Made by a program: the position numbers and the translations under genes
Part shown: piece after piece, positions 47,095 through 57,759 of the stretch
How positions within the stretch are numbered: position 1 is the first letter of the stretch
How the letters are laid out: each line of letters opens with the position of its first letter
Assembly (NCBI GenBank): GCA_002402635.1
Contig: DHGE01000048.1
Location: 1-64,000 of the forward strand
Length of the DNA stretch: 64,000 nucleotides
Direction of reading: 5' to 3'
Source: Deferribacterales bacterium UBA4806
GTDB taxonomy: Bacteria; Chrysiogenota; Deferribacteres; Deferribacterales; UBA228
The notes under the pieces: generated by a model
Told to the model about the DNA's origin: nothing
Databases searched by the model: none
The model's input: the letters and a program-made list of their open reading frames with translations, nothing else

Positions 47095-47866
47095 TATTAC
47101 CTGACTTGTTATTTTTATTAGTAATTAATGAAATTAAAGTATCTCTTAACATGTCAACATCTAAATCTGCTGTTATCTTTCCTCCATATGCAATTGATAT
47201 TGTCCCCCTTTCTTCACTAACTACTATACAGATAGCATCGCTATCTTCAGTTATACCAATAGCAGCTCTATGTCTTGTTCCAAATCTTTTATCTAAATTT
47301 TCTTTTTTCGTTAATGGTAAAATAGTTCCAGCATAGGTAATTCTATTGTCTGATATAATAACAGCTCCATCATGAAGCGGTGAATAAGGTATAAACAAAC
47401 TTATTAATATATCTCTAGAAATTGCAGCATCTAATTTAGTCCCTGCTTGAATGAATTCAGATATGTCTGTGTTTCTCTCAATCACTATTAAAGCCCCAAT
47501 TTGCCTGTTAGCAAGAACAGTAACTGCACGTATAATTTCTTCTAAATACAACTCTAGACCAGCTATTTTTGAACCACTTTTTATCCGAGGTTCACCTAGC
47601 AAAGCCAATGCTTTTCTTAATTCTGGCTGAAAAACTATAATTAATATTAAAAATAAATAAGACGTAAATCCATCAAGTAGCCAACTTGTAGTTTTTAAAT
47701 GAAATAAATTAGATATAAAAGAAGCAATCAACAACAAAAGAATTCCAAAAAACATATATAATGCCTTGCTGCCTTTGAATAAAAGAAATAATCTATATGA
47801 AATATAAGTTATTATTATGATATCAATTAAATCAATAATACCAAAACTTTTAAATAACCCTATCAT
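47084..47866 (-). CDS. cdaA: Diadenylate cyclase CdaA
   Basis: Makes the second messenger c-di-AMP. The 260-residue protein has three N-terminal membrane helices (residues 10-80) and a DAC domain with the catalytic LHDGAVIISDN near 167-177 and FGTRHRAAIGITE near 195-207. Both motifs look intact. c-di-AMP signalling is usual in Gram-positives, less so in LPS-bearing lineages, but known in several. Confidence 0.93.
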   Translation of the reverse strand: MIGLFKSFGIIDLIDIIIITYISYRLFLLFKGSKALYMFFGILLLLIASFISNLFHLKTTSWLLDGFTSYLFLILIIVFQPELRKALALLGEPRIKSGSKIAGLELYLEEIIRAVTVLANRQIGALIVIERNTDISEFIQAGTKLDAAISRDILISLFIPYSPLHDGAVIISDNRITYAGTILPLTKKENLDKRFGTRHRAAIGITEDSDAICIVVSEERGTISIAYGGKITADLDVDMLRDTLISLITNKNNKSGNNEN

Positions 47867-49037
47867 AACTACCCAAAATTTTACTCATAATAGCAATTAG
47901 GTCCTTTGATTCATTAATATCATGAGATCTTATGATATTTGCACCATTCTGTAGCGCAACGGTCTCCAATATCTTTGAGCCCAAAGTTCTATTTTCAATT
48001 GGATTGCCTGTTAATTCCCCAATTATTGATTTTTTAGATATTCCCACCATAATTGGCTTTCTTAGACTTTGAAATTCAGATAAATATTTTAATAAATGAA
48101 TATTATGATCTAAGGTTTTACCAAAACCAAATCCTGGATCAATAATTATCCTATTTTCATTTATACCATTATTTTTAGCTTTTTCGATTGCTCTATATAA
48201 ATATAAATACACTTCATCTACAACATCTTTGTAGGATGGATTTATTTGCATATTCTCTGGTGTTCCCTTCATATGCATTATGCACAAAGAAGCATTATAT
48301 TTACTTATAACACTTGGTAGTTTTTCATCAAAGGATAGTCCGCTGACATCATTGATTATATGAGATCCAATATCCAAGGCTTTTAAAGCTACTTCAGATT
48401 TATAGGTATCCACTGAAACCTTAAAACCTATTTTTAAAGCATATTCGATAGCAAACTTTATCCGATCCCACTCCTCTAAAGCATCAATTCTTTTGCTAAA
48501 AGGTCTTGTTGACTCACCACCAATGTCTACTAGACATACACCTTTACTTCTAATTTCATTTAATCGCTTTACGATATCTTCTCTATTTAAATACTTTCCA
48601 CCATCGCTAAAAGAATCAGGAGTTACATTTAAAATAGCCATAAACTGCGGCTTTTCTAAAGATAATATTTCATCTCCCAAAAATATTGAAGGTTTATATT
48701 TTTCCAACAATAGTTCCATTTCCACGGCTAACTCTTTGAGGCCAAAGGGTTGGAGTTTTAGTTTTTCTATTAGCTTCTTAAGTCCATGCCTATGTGCCAA
48801 AATACACAACTCAGAAATAGGCTTTGTGCAATCTACAACACCCCTAGCTACTGCTGCATCAATGCCCACAGCTAAGGACTCTTGTTTAATAATATTAGCT
48901 TGGCATGGGGTAACTCCGCTTATGCTTAAATTTATAGTTAATCCTTTATTAATAAGATAAAATGCATATGGATCAACTCCAATATTTTTTATTTTAATAC
49001 ATAGTCTATCCTCATTAGCTGATATTATTTTCATCAT
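47850..49037 (-). CDS. folP: Dihydropteroate synthase with N-terminal extension
   Basis: The C-terminal 270 residues form a standard DHPS barrel: [79 protein letters not shown] and [10 protein letters not shown]. About 120 extra residues precede it, including an [22 protein letters not shown] stretch and an [19 protein letters not shown] helix. Similar long forms occur in some delta-proteobacteria-like lineages; the domain's role is unknown to me. I start at the ATG at 49037 (GGTGA 8 bases upstream); the next codon is also ATG. It overlaps ftsH by 23 bases. Confidence 0.9.
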   Translation of the reverse strand: MMKIISANEDRLCIKIKNIGVDPYAFYLINKGLTINLSISGVTPCQANIIKQESLAVGIDAAVARGVVDCTKPISELCILAHRHGLKKLIEKLKLQPFGLKELAVEMELLLEKYKPSIFLGDEILSLEKPQFMAILNVTPDSFSDGGKYLNREDIVKRLNEIRSKGVCLVDIGGESTRPFSKRIDALEEWDRIKFAIEYALKIGFKVSVDTYKSEVALKALDIGSHIINDVSGLSFDEKLPSVISKYNASLCIMHMKGTPENMQINPSYKDVVDEVYLYLYRAIEKAKNNGINENRIIIDPGFGFGKTLDHNIHLLKYLSEFQSLRKPIMVGISKKSIIGELTGNPIENRTLGSKILETVALQNGANIIRSHDINESKDLIAIMSKILGSYDRVI

Positions 49038-50838
49038 TTGCAATTTCACCACTTGTGCCATTTAGCAAAGCATCAATCTGATTACTGTCAATTGTTTCTT
49101 TCTCTAGTAACAATTTTGCTGTTCTATCAACAACTTCACGATGCTGTTCTAAAATATTTTTAGCTTTTTTATAACATAATAACACTATATTTTTAATTTC
49201 TTCATCAATCATTACTGCCGTTTTCTCGCTATAGTCTTTATGAGTAGCTAACTCTTTGCCTAAAAATATTGCCTCATCCTTTTTCCCAAATGTTAGAGGC
49301 CCTAATTTGTCGCTCATTCCCCAATTGCAAACCATTTTTCTAGCTAAATCAGTGGCTCTCTCAATATCATTGCCAGCCCCAGTAGAAATGTCTCCAAAAA
49401 TAATTTCTTCTGCAATACGACCCCCCATAAGAACTGTTATTGCGCCATATAAGTAGTCTTTCGTTAGTAAATATTTATCGTCTTTTGGTAACTGTTGTGT
49501 TATACCAAGCGCAAGTCCTCTTGGTATAATTGAAACTTTATGGACTGGGTCGCTACCTGGTGTTAATTTTGCGACAATCGCATGCCCAGCTTCGTGGTAG
49601 GCTATTCTTTTTTTCTCATTTTCAGTTATTACTAAACTTCTACGCTCTTTTCCCATCATTATTTTATCTTTTGCTTCTTCAAAATCTTCCATGGTTGCTT
49701 TCTTTTTATTTTTTCTTGCAGCGATTAAGGCAGCTTCATTTACAAGATTTGCAAGGTCAGCACCAGCAAAACCAGGAGTTCCTTTAGCAATAATTTCTAA
49801 ATTAACATCATCATCCATTTGTATTTTTTTTGAATGAACTTTTAATATTTCAAGCCTTCCTTTAACATCAGGTCTTGGGACAACAACTTGTCTATCAAAC
49901 CTTCCAGGTCGAAGTAATGCTGGATCTAATACATCAGGTCTATTTGTTGCAGAAATTAATATGACACCCTCATTTGATTCAAAACCGTCCATTTCCACAA
50001 GTAATTGATTGAGTGTCTGTTCTCTTTCATCATGTCCTCCACCAAGGCCAGCTCCTCTATGACGCCCCACAGCATCGATTTCATCAATAAAAATAATACA
50101 TGGTGCATGTTTTTTACCCTGTTCAAATAGGTCTCTAACCCTTGCTGCACCAACACCAACAAACATTTCTACAAATTCTGATCCACTTATACTAAAAAAA
50201 GGCACCCCAGCTTCTCCTGCCACTGCTTTTGCTAACAATGTTTTACCTGTTCCTGGAGGTCCAATAAGTAATACACCCTTTGGAATTTTTCCTCCCACTT
50301 TTTGAAATTTTTGTGGATCCTTTAAGAATTCTATAATTTCCTGTAATTCTTCCTTTGCCTCATCGACACCTGCAACATCGTTAAAAGTAACCTTCTGCTG
50401 ATCGTGAGTCAAAAGTTTTGCTCTACTTTTTCCAAAACTAAAGGCTTTACCTCCTGCCCCCTGCATTTGTCTCATGAAAAAAATCCATATACCAATTAAT
50501 AGTAAAAATGGTAACCATGATATTAATAGCTGTAGATACCAAGGACTATGTTCAGGTGGCTTCGCATATATCTGAACCTTGTTTTCTCTTAATATTTTAA
50601 CTAACTCTGGATCATCTGGTGCTACTGTTTCAAAACTTTTTCCATCTTTAAACTCACCTTCTACTATATTCGATTTTATAGTAACTGATTTTACATGTCC
50701 ATTTTCAACATTATCTATAAACTCTGTATATGAAATTTTTTCCTTAGTTGTTGTTGTCGTATTAAAAAAGTTAAACAGTACAACCATTATGAGAGCTATA
50801 ACAAACCAGAGCATTAAATTTTTATACACGTTATTCAT
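49015..50838 (-). CDS. ftsH: ATP-dependent zinc metalloprotease FtsH
   Basis: Inner-membrane AAA+ protease of 607 residues. Membrane helices lie near 7-25 and 105-123 with a small periplasmic domain between them. Walker A GPPGTGKT is at 193-200, Walker [16 protein letters not shown] near 248-262 and the zinc site HEAGH at 415-419. AGGAGG lies 4 bases before the ATG at 50838; the preceding TTG is too close to serve. The hpt-ftsH and tilS order is widely conserved. Confidence 0.97.
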   Translation of the reverse strand: MNNVYKNLMLWFVIALIMVVLFNFFNTTTTTKEKISYTEFIDNVENGHVKSVTIKSNIVEGEFKDGKSFETVAPDDPELVKILRENKVQIYAKPPEHSPWYLQLLISWLPFLLLIGIWIFFMRQMQGAGGKAFSFGKSRAKLLTHDQQKVTFNDVAGVDEAKEELQEIIEFLKDPQKFQKVGGKIPKGVLLIGPPGTGKTLLAKAVAGEAGVPFFSISGSEFVEMFVGVGAARVRDLFEQGKKHAPCIIFIDEIDAVGRHRGAGLGGGHDEREQTLNQLLVEMDGFESNEGVILISATNRPDVLDPALLRPGRFDRQVVVPRPDVKGRLEILKVHSKKIQMDDDVNLEIIAKGTPGFAGADLANLVNEAALIAARKNKKKATMEDFEEAKDKIMMGKERRSLVITENEKKRIAYHEAGHAIVAKLTPGSDPVHKVSIIPRGLALGITQQLPKDDKYLLTKDYLYGAITVLMGGRIAEEIIFGDISTGAGNDIERATDLARKMVCNWGMSDKLGPLTFGKKDEAIFLGKELATHKDYSEKTAVMIDEEIKNIVLLCYKKAKNILEQHREVVDRTAKLLLEKETIDSNQIDALLNGTSGEIANDENNIS

Positions 50839-50851
50839 CAAACCTCCTGAT

Positions 50852-51382
50852 TCATTTGAATACTATTTTGTAAATATCCTGCAGATTTCTATATCTACCC
50901 GCATAATCTAATCCATAACCAACTACAAAATGGTCTGGTATTGTGAATCCCTTATAGTTAGCCTCTATATCTACCAATCTTCTAGATGGCTTGTCTAATA
51001 AACAACAGAGATTGATACTTTTTGGTTTTCTAATTGTAAATAGTTCTTTGAGATGTTTTAGTGTTAACCCTGTATCTATAATATCTTCGACTAAAAAAAC
51101 ATCTCTGCCGGCTAAAGGTACATCTATATCCCATAACAACCTAACAACTCCATTTGTTTCTGTTTTATTTCTATAACTTGATACTGCTATGAAACTAATT
51201 TCTAAGGGCAACTCAATTGCTCTAACAACATCAGCAAGAAATATCCAAGCACCTTTTAAAACCCCAACAAATAAAAGCCTTTCAGAATTTTTATAATCAA
51301 AGGAGATCTTTTCAGCAATATCTTTTATTTTTGATTTTATATCTTTTTTATCAATAAATTTTTCTAATACATAATCGGCCAT
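50852..51382 (-). CDS. hpt: Hypoxanthine phosphoribosyltransferase
   Basis: Purine salvage enzyme of 176 residues with the PRPP loop [17 protein letters not shown] near 95-111, [16 protein letters not shown] near 38-53 and [15 protein letters not shown] near 150-165. TAAATG junction with tilS, one base apart. Confidence 0.96.
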   Translation of the reverse strand: MADYVLEKFIDKKDIKSKIKDIAEKISFDYKNSERLLFVGVLKGAWIFLADVVRAIELPLEISFIAVSSYRNKTETNGVVRLLWDIDVPLAGRDVFLVEDIIDTGLTLKHLKELFTIRKPKSINLCCLLDKPSRRLVDIEANYKGFTIPDHFVVGYGLDYAGRYRNLQDIYKIVFK

Positions 51383-52606
51383 TTAAGACTCCTTAACTTG
51401 AACACCTTTGTTTTCGCATATATGTTCAACCCACAGGATATTGTCATGATCTTCAACAATTATAGATGTATCTCTATCAAATAGATCTAATTTTTTATTA
51501 ATAAACAGATCTTTAAGTTTTTTCCCAGAGAATCTATCACCTCTCCTCCTGTTCCTTAGTGTTAATCTTTTATCTTTTAAATATTCATCAAAGTGAATTG
51601 TCTTTTTTAAGTGACTAATTTCAACTGTTTTATCATTTTTTTCCTTATAAATGTTAAAATAATCTATAATTTCTTTTTTATATATATAAACATATTTTAT
51701 AGACTTTTCAAAAACGTATCCACCTTGGATATTAATTCTTTTTGAATCTTTTGCCCACAATATTTTATCTATTTCATTAAAGATGTTTTTCGAAATATAA
51801 AGTGGTATTAATTGAGATAGGTAGAATCTTCTCTCTACATCATCTAAATCAAGAAATTTATCTTTTAATATTTTAATAACGCCATTATTTATTTCGTATG
51901 GCAGTTTAATGTTTTTTGCCATATATTTAGCTAAAAGCTCTGATTCCTCCTGTATTATCGAAATTTTATGTAAAAATGACAAATCTTTTTCTTCAATATT
52001 TTTAATCAGAGTTCCTCTAATCCAATTCCTTAAATAATTATTATCAAAATTCGTTTTATCTGTAATAAAAGTTAAATCATTTTTATGCAGATACTCAAGA
52101 ATCTCTGCAACAGTAATGTTCAACATTGGTCTATCTATAATAGTTGAATTGTTAAAACCTTTAAGTCTAAAAATAGATGTCCCTCTGAAGATTTTTATAA
52201 AGAAATTTTCTATCAAATCATTAAAGTTGTGTGCAACTAAAATGTAATCACATAAATATTTTTGTCTAATATCATGCAAGGCTTCATACCGCAGTATTCT
52301 TGCAGATTCTTCAATACTTGTCTTTTCTTTAGACACATATTTCTTTGTATCCACAGATTTCACAATTAAAGGCAAACCATTTTTTTTGCAAAAGTTACTG
52401 CAGTGTGAAATATCAAAAGTAGCATCATCTCTTATATTATGATTTATGTAAGCAGGTATTAAAGTATATTCAAAGTTGTCTCTCTGCATATGTAGGTAAT
52501 GTAACAGAGCGGTTGAATCCTTGCCGCCAGAATAGGCAACAAGTAATTTTTTATTTTTATATTTAGCTAATTTTGGTAGTAGTTTCTTCTCAAATAATAA
52601 GATCAT
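51383..52606 (-). CDS. tilS: tRNA(Ile)-lysidine synthase
   Basis: It modifies C34 of tRNA-Ile(CAU) so that AUA is read as isoleucine. The 407-residue protein has the PP-loop SGGKDST at 26-32, a HNIRDDATFD segment near 56, the ARILRYEALHDI and VAHNFNDLIENF blocks, and a C-terminal TilS domain (LRNRRRGDRFSGKKLKDLFINKK). That C-terminal domain separates it from TtcA. It overlaps pgi by 17 bases. Confidence 0.94.
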   Translation of the reverse strand: MILLFEKKLLPKLAKYKNKKLLVAYSGGKDSTALLHYLHMQRDNFEYTLIPAYINHNIRDDATFDISHCSNFCKKNGLPLIVKSVDTKKYVSKEKTSIEESARILRYEALHDIRQKYLCDYILVAHNFNDLIENFFIKIFRGTSIFRLKGFNNSTIIDRPMLNITVAEILEYLHKNDLTFITDKTNFDNNYLRNWIRGTLIKNIEEKDLSFLHKISIIQEESELLAKYMAKNIKLPYEINNGVIKILKDKFLDLDDVERRFYLSQLIPLYISKNIFNEIDKILWAKDSKRINIQGGYVFEKSIKYVYIYKKEIIDYFNIYKEKNDKTVEISHLKKTIHFDEYLKDKRLTLRNRRRGDRFSGKKLKDLFINKKLDLFDRDTSIIVEDHDNILWVEHICENKGVQVKES

Positions 52607-53945
52607 CTTCTTTTAAATATGTCTCTTCGAACTCTTTCCTTTTTTCCTCATATCCAGCACGACCCATTAGTCCATAGGCAAATTTTTTCCCTTCTTCTAC
52701 ACCTGGCTGATTAAATGGGTCTATATCATAAGTGTAACCTATAACTGGTACAACATATTGATAAAGCATAAATAAATAACCCAATGTGTATTCATCTATA
52801 TTTTCTATTTTAATTTTTATTGAAGATTTATTTTCCTTTTTTAAAGCAAGTTCTGTAGATTTAAGTTCTATGTTGATTAACTCTCCAATTTTTTTCTCTT
52901 TTAGATAATCAAATTCTCTTATGTATATTTTTTGCAAGTTTATTTCAAAATCATGGTTCTCTACTTCAATAAATGTGATTATCTTATCAGATGGTCCTTC
53001 TTTAAATAATTGCATTAAAGAATGTTGATCATTTGCTCCTAATGATGGTAGTGGTGTGGTGCCAAAATTAATTACATCTCCATGTAAGTTATATTTTTTC
53101 CCTAAACTTTCTGCCCATAATTGGCAAAACCATCTCCCAAAAGCATTTAATCTTGATGAATATGGCATTATTACATTAATGTTATATTTTTTCTCAATAT
53201 AATATATATATACTGCTGCAAGATAGAGTATTTTTTCATAGTTATTCATAGTTACTTCCTTGGCACCTTGAAGAAACTTATTTATATCCATACCTAAAAT
53301 CGCAGCAGGCAACATACCAACTGGTGAAAGAACTGAATATCTACCTCCAACATTTAATGGAATATCAAATATATTAAAATTTTTTTCCTTTGCAAATTTA
53401 CGAAGTGGATTATCGGCATTATCAGTAATGATAACAATATGTTCTTTTATATCTTCCACTTCTTCTTCAAGCCAATTATATATGTACATAAAATTACTAA
53501 TTGTTTCAACTGTGCTCCCTGATTTAGTTATAACACACACAACAGTATCTTGAGGAACACAATTTTTTGTTATCCAGTAACTTTTATATGGGTCCACATT
53601 GTCTGCAATCCATACTCTAGGATATCCACCCCTTTCACTAAAGGAAAGTGAATTATAGCCATATGGCAGAATAGCATCAGCTATTGCTTCAAATCCAAGT
53701 GAAGAACCTCCAATGCCTACCACAATCAAATCATTGAATTTTCCTGAGACAGATTTAATAAAGTTCTTAATATTGCTATAATCATTTTCAATTAACTTAG
53801 TAAATCCTATTTTATTTTCCTCTACATCTTTTATTAATTGCGACAAGCCTTTTTGGGCTTTATTTTTATAATCTTCAATATTTTCAATTCCACCTTGTAT
53901 ATACTTACTTATTGCATAATTAATATCAATATCAACTTTTTCCAT
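52590..53945 (-). CDS. pgi: Glucose-6-phosphate isomerase
   Basis: The 451-residue enzyme interconverts glucose and fructose 6-phosphates. Its motifs are GIGGSSLGFEAI near 77-88, ITKSGSTVETISN near 140-152, a SPVGMLPAAILG block near 205-216, and NQPGVEEGKKFAYGL near the C-terminus. It is of the compact (about 450-residue) Gram-positive-like type. AGGAGG lies 6 bases before the ATG. A 44-base gap separates it from the next upstream gene. Confidence 0.96.
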   Translation of the reverse strand: MEKVDIDINYAISKYIQGGIENIEDYKNKAQKGLSQLIKDVEENKIGFTKLIENDYSNIKNFIKSVSGKFNDLIVVGIGGSSLGFEAIADAILPYGYNSLSFSERGGYPRVWIADNVDPYKSYWITKNCVPQDTVVCVITKSGSTVETISNFMYIYNWLEEEVEDIKEHIVIITDNADNPLRKFAKEKNFNIFDIPLNVGGRYSVLSPVGMLPAAILGMDINKFLQGAKEVTMNNYEKILYLAAVYIYYIEKKYNINVIMPYSSRLNAFGRWFCQLWAESLGKKYNLHGDVINFGTTPLPSLGANDQHSLMQLFKEGPSDKIITFIEVENHDFEINLQKIYIREFDYLKEKKIGELINIELKSTELALKKENKSSIKIKIENIDEYTLGYLFMLYQYVVPVIGYTYDIDPFNQPGVEEGKKFAYGLMGRAGYEEKRKEFEETYLKEDDLII

Positions 53946-53989
53946 GCGATACCTCCTATAAGGTGCATTTCTTTTCTGATGAATGAAAA

Positions 53990-55216
53990 TTATTTATAAT
54001 CTAAGTATTTTAAAACTTTAGAGTAATTCAACCCATTTTTATGTTTTATTATATTCCTATATAACATATTCAGTTTAATTAAACCATAATAAATTCCAGC
54101 TTCATCAGTGTTATTTATCATAACAACACCTTTTAATTTGCCTGCATCATCAATATAATATTTTCTATAGGTATCTGTTAAAGGATTATAGTTTTTTTCA
54201 CTCTCATATATGTCATCATCAATTATACCAATAACAGCAACACCAACACCAAATATCTTTGTAATATTGCATTTAATACTTCCTTCGTAAGCCACTTTTT
54301 GCCCTAACATATTTTTTGCAGCTATTTCAGCCTGTTCCACAGCCGTTAACCAGTTACCCTGGATTATTTTTCTATTTGTAGCAAATTCAAATCCTTCTGC
54401 AACATCACCTGCAGCATATATATCTGGATCATTTGTTCTGCAATATTCATCTATCAATACCCCACTATCAATATTTATACCGCTATCTCTTGCAAGCTCT
54501 GTATTGGGTTTAACACCTTTGCCAACAATAAGGCAATCAGAGAGCAAATTTACACCTGAACTCAAGTTAATAATAATTTTATCATTATTATTTTCAATAC
54601 TTTCTATGTTTTCTTTTTTGTAAATATGTAAACCCCTTTTTACCAAAGAATTTTCAATAATTTCAGAAGATTCATTATCAAGAAGACGTGATAAAATTCT
54701 GTTTGATGAAATTATTAAATATTTTTTGACATTATCATCAAAATGTGACATCATTGGAATTGTTACAAGACCTGCTCCAAAGCCTGCTACAATTTTTGAA
54801 CGTAAAAAGTATTTTCTTAATTTTATAGCATCATTTAAATGTCTGAGGTTTGAAATATTATCACTTTTAAATCCAATTTTAATTGCTTCCGCACCATTTG
54901 CTATCAAAAGCATTTTATATTGTAGTATTTTACCATTAGATAAATGCACACCATGTTTATTTCTGTCAATAAACGTGGCTTCACTACCAAAGTAGGTTGT
55001 TACTTTGTTTTTATTGTAATAATGTTCATCAACCATAAATAAGCCATTTACATCAGTTTTACCACTAATATAATAGGGAGTAAGAACACGAGAGTAAGCC
55101 TTAGTATTCTCTCTATCAATTAAAGCAATTGATAGAGAACTATTGTATTTTCTTATTGTATTAACTGCACTTATAGCAGCTGCAGAATTCCCAATAATTA
55201 CTATATCATATATCAT
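53990..55216 (-). CDS. FAD/NAD(P) oxidoreductase of the aldehyde oxidoreductase cluster
   Basis: The 408-residue flavoprotein has an N-terminal FAD loop IVIIGNSAAAISA at 5-17, a central NAD(P) loop VAGFGAGLVTIPM near 145 and the second FAD site IYAAGDVAEGFE near 270-281. It resembles NADH-dependent rubredoxin/nitrite-reductase-type oxidoreductases. The operon with AOR, a four-cluster ferredoxin and a MoaD-like protein matches the Aromatoleum AorABC arrangement, where AorC is a flavin subunit that links AOR to NAD. AorC is therefore the best guess; a free-standing NADH oxidase is the alternative. Confidence 0.78.
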   Translation of the reverse strand: MIYDIVIIGNSAAAISAVNTIRKYNSSLSIALIDRENTKAYSRVLTPYYISGKTDVNGLFMVDEHYYNKNKVTTYFGSEATFIDRNKHGVHLSNGKILQYKMLLIANGAEAIKIGFKSDNISNLRHLNDAIKLRKYFLRSKIVAGFGAGLVTIPMMSHFDDNVKKYLIISSNRILSRLLDNESSEIIENSLVKRGLHIYKKENIESIENNNDKIIINLSSGVNLLSDCLIVGKGVKPNTELARDSGINIDSGVLIDEYCRTNDPDIYAAGDVAEGFEFATNRKIIQGNWLTAVEQAEIAAKNMLGQKVAYEGSIKCNITKIFGVGVAVIGIIDDDIYESEKNYNPLTDTYRKYYIDDAGKLKGVVMINNTDEAGIYYGLIKLNMLYRNIIKHKNGLNYSKVLKYLDYK

Positions 55217-55218
55217 TA

Positions 55219-55452
55219 TTATCCACCTGGATAACCTTTTCCACCAAACAAAAAGACGGAGACCTTATCCCCGTCTTTTAGTGGTTTACCATCAAAAGGT
55301 TTTCCATTTAACAGTATTTTAACATCATCTATTTGACAATTTTTTTTAAGTCTTATTTCATTTAAAATATTATCTAATTCACTATTATCGCAAATAACTT
55401 TACTATTGCCAAAAAGTTCTCTTAATGATCCAAAAAATTTAACAATCATCAT
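55219..55452 (-). CDS. MoaD/ThiS-like ubiquitin-fold sulfur carrier
   Basis: The 77-residue protein has a beta-grasp fold pattern (VKFFGSLRELFG, DVKILLNGKPFDGKPLKDGDKVSVF) and the C-terminal Gly-Gly needed for thiocarboxylation, here in GKGYPGG. MoaD-like proteins next to AOR genes are thought to serve tungsten-pterin synthesis. It starts one codon after AOR and is followed by the flavoprotein. Confidence 0.87.
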   Translation of the reverse strand: MMIVKFFGSLRELFGNSKVICDNSELDNILNEIRLKKNCQIDDVKILLNGKPFDGKPLKDGDKVSVFLFGGKGYPGG

Positions 55453-57252
55453 TTACATCAGATTCAGTTTTTGAAGTGTCTCCTTTTCTATCAATCCATC
55501 TTTATTCCAACCTCGAACTTTATAATATTCTGGAAGTAATATATCTAATCTGCTAGTTAGCCCCTTGTTTGGGCCTTCACTAACAGGTGTTTCCAACAAT
55601 CTCTTAGGAAGGGTGTCTTCCTCTGGATTCAATCCTTCCCTTAAATTAAATAGCCTTTCTAAATTCCATATTCTTTCGCCAATGTGCAACATATCATCAA
55701 CATTATAACTTAAGCCAGTAGCAGCATTAAACAAGTCTTTAATTTCATTTATTGTAAGGGCAAAAGTTGTAAAAAGGCACATACCAACAGAATCAACTAC
55801 TGCAGTGACATCTTGAAATGTTTTTACAAGTTCGGCTTTGCCTTGTGTCTCAACAGGGTCAAATTTTTCTGGAACACCTAAAATTTCAGGAGAAATAGTA
55901 TAGCCTCTCACATGGCATGCTCCTCTATTGCTGGTAGCATAGTTTAAACCAATTCCTTGAGCAACTCTACCATCATAAGCAGGAAATTCTAATTTTTTTA
56001 CTCCCATTGAAATTTCAGGAGAACCATATTTTTCAGAAAGTCTTGTAGAGCCTAAAGCCAATACATCTCCGAAGCCTTCCCTTTTACAGATCGCCTCTAT
56101 CATTTTAACCATGGCATCACTATTACCAAAATTTAAAGGCATGCCTGTATCTTTCTCTGTAATTATACCTTTTTCAAACATTTCCATAGCACATGCAATT
56201 GTTCCACCTGCACTGATGGGATCAATTCCATAAGCGTTACAAATGTAATTGGCCTTCGTTATAGCATCAAGATCAGTAATTCCACAATCTGCGCCCATAG
56301 ACCAAATTGGTTCATATTCAGGACCTTCTCCAATAACTTCTTTTTCCCCTCGCACTACTGCAACTCGCCCACATCCAATAATACAACTCATGCAGGCTTT
56401 GTTTCTTTTCAATATGGTTTCTGCTATTCTCTCACCAGAAATGTTTTCTACATTCTCTATGTATTCCCTTAAGAAATTATTAACGGGCATTAAACCACTT
56501 TCATGAATTATATTAACAAGCACTGCTGTACCATATTTTGGTAAACCTTCTGCAGTAACTGGTGACTTCTTAATTAGACTATAAGTTACCTGAGCAGCTT
56601 TTCTGAAGGCATTTTTATCTGAGATTTTTACACCACCAGTTCCTCTCACAGCTATAGCTTTTAAATTTTTGCTACCCATAACTGCTCCAACACCAGACCT
56701 TCCAGCAGCTCTATATTTATCATTTATTATGCATGAAAAAAGCACCTGTTTTTCTCCAGCAGGTCCAATGCACGCAATTTTCGCATCATTATGAAATTCC
56801 CTTTTTATGATTTCCTCTGTTTCAAAAGTTGTTTTACCCCATATATTTGTCGCTCCTCGAATTTCAACTTTATCATTATATATGGCAATATATACAGGCC
56901 TTTCAGATTTTCCCTCAATTATAATCATATCATATCCTGCATATTTCAATTCAGAAGGAAAATACCCACCAGAATTAGAAGATGTAATAAAATTGTTTAA
57001 TGGCGATTTTGTGACTACCATATATCTACCATTGGCAGCCCCGTATGTACCAGTAAGAGGTCCAGTAACAAATATTAATTTATTATCTGCTGAAAATGGG
57101 TCAGTTTTTTCTGGTAATTCCTCAAAAAGATATTTAACACCCAGTCCTCTACCACCTAAAAATGACTTTACCCAATTATTGTTAAGCCCTTCAGTTGATA
57201 TCTTTTTATTTGATAAGTTAATACGTAATACTTTGTTCTGCCATCCGCCCAT
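55453..57252 (-). CDS. aor: Aldehyde:ferredoxin oxidoreductase (tungsten)
   Basis: Oxidises aldehydes to acids, or the reverse, with a tungsto-bispterin and one [4Fe-4S] cluster. The 599 residues match the family length. The N-terminal domain has VTGPLTGTYGAANGRYMVVTKSP, SNSGGYFPSELKYAGYD and AGRSGVGAVMGSKNLKAIAVRG. The cluster ligands are in CMSCIIGC near 285-292 plus a later Cys in DSVGMCLF near 493, and NYATSNRGACHVRGY is near 440-455. AGGAGGT precedes the ATG. The gene starts one base after the ferredoxin gene. Confidence 0.95.
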   Translation of the reverse strand: MGGWQNKVLRINLSNKKISTEGLNNNWVKSFLGGRGLGVKYLFEELPEKTDPFSADNKLIFVTGPLTGTYGAANGRYMVVTKSPLNNFITSSNSGGYFPSELKYAGYDMIIIEGKSERPVYIAIYNDKVEIRGATNIWGKTTFETEEIIKREFHNDAKIACIGPAGEKQVLFSCIINDKYRAAGRSGVGAVMGSKNLKAIAVRGTGGVKISDKNAFRKAAQVTYSLIKKSPVTAEGLPKYGTAVLVNIIHESGLMPVNNFLREYIENVENISGERIAETILKRNKACMSCIIGCGRVAVVRGEKEVIGEGPEYEPIWSMGADCGITDLDAITKANYICNAYGIDPISAGGTIACAMEMFEKGIITEKDTGMPLNFGNSDAMVKMIEAICKREGFGDVLALGSTRLSEKYGSPEISMGVKKLEFPAYDGRVAQGIGLNYATSNRGACHVRGYTISPEILGVPEKFDPVETQGKAELVKTFQDVTAVVDSVGMCLFTTFALTINEIKDLFNAATGLSYNVDDMLHIGERIWNLERLFNLREGLNPEEDTLPKRLLETPVSEGPNKGLTSRLDILLPEYYKVRGWNKDGLIEKETLQKLNLM

Positions 57253-57253
57253 T

Positions 57254-57733
57254 TTACACCTCCTGATTTCCTTCTTTTACTGTTTCTACAAATCTCAAAA
57301 TTTTATTGCGTAATGGTTTATCTTCTTCTGAGTATGTTAAACACCCAGTGGGACAAAAGGTAACACATTCAGGAAAATCACCTCCGCATTGATTACATTT
57401 ATCTGCTTTATTTTTCCATTCTGCAAACTTTATCATACCAAAAGGACATGCAGATACACAAGTTCTACATCCCACACACTTATTCTCATCAATGACTACT
57501 ACTCCAGTAATAGCATTCTTTTCAATTGCATATTTGGGACATGCTTTAACGCACCAGGGTTCATCACATTGCATACAGGTAACTGTAATAAAAGCATTTT
57601 CTTCAATGAATACTTCATTGTATATACGTGTTTTTGCAGGTGAAAATTCTCCGGTATGTTTAAAGGAACAGGATAGCTCACAGGACTTACAACCTATACA
57701 TTTTGAAGGTTCCACTCTAATTAATTTTGGCAT
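57254..57733 (-). CDS. Four-cluster [4Fe-4S] ferredoxin subunit (AorA/HycB-like)
   Basis: The 159-residue protein carries 16 clustered cysteines in four motifs: CIGCKSCELSC (12-22), CMQCDEPWCVKAC (54-66), CVGCRTCVSAC (87-97) and CNQCGGDFPECVTFC (112-126). These fit the polyferredoxin electron-transfer subunit found with AOR. It would move electrons between AOR and the flavoprotein or other partners. GGAGGT lies 5 bases before the ATG. Confidence 0.88.
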   Translation of the reverse strand: MPKLIRVEPSKCIGCKSCELSCSFKHTGEFSPAKTRIYNEVFIEENAFITVTCMQCDEPWCVKACPKYAIEKNAITGVVVIDENKCVGCRTCVSACPFGMIKFAEWKNKADKCNQCGGDFPECVTFCPTGCLTYSEEDKPLRNKILRFVETVKEGNQEV

Positions 57734-57759
57734 AATTACCTCCTAACTTATTTATAACT

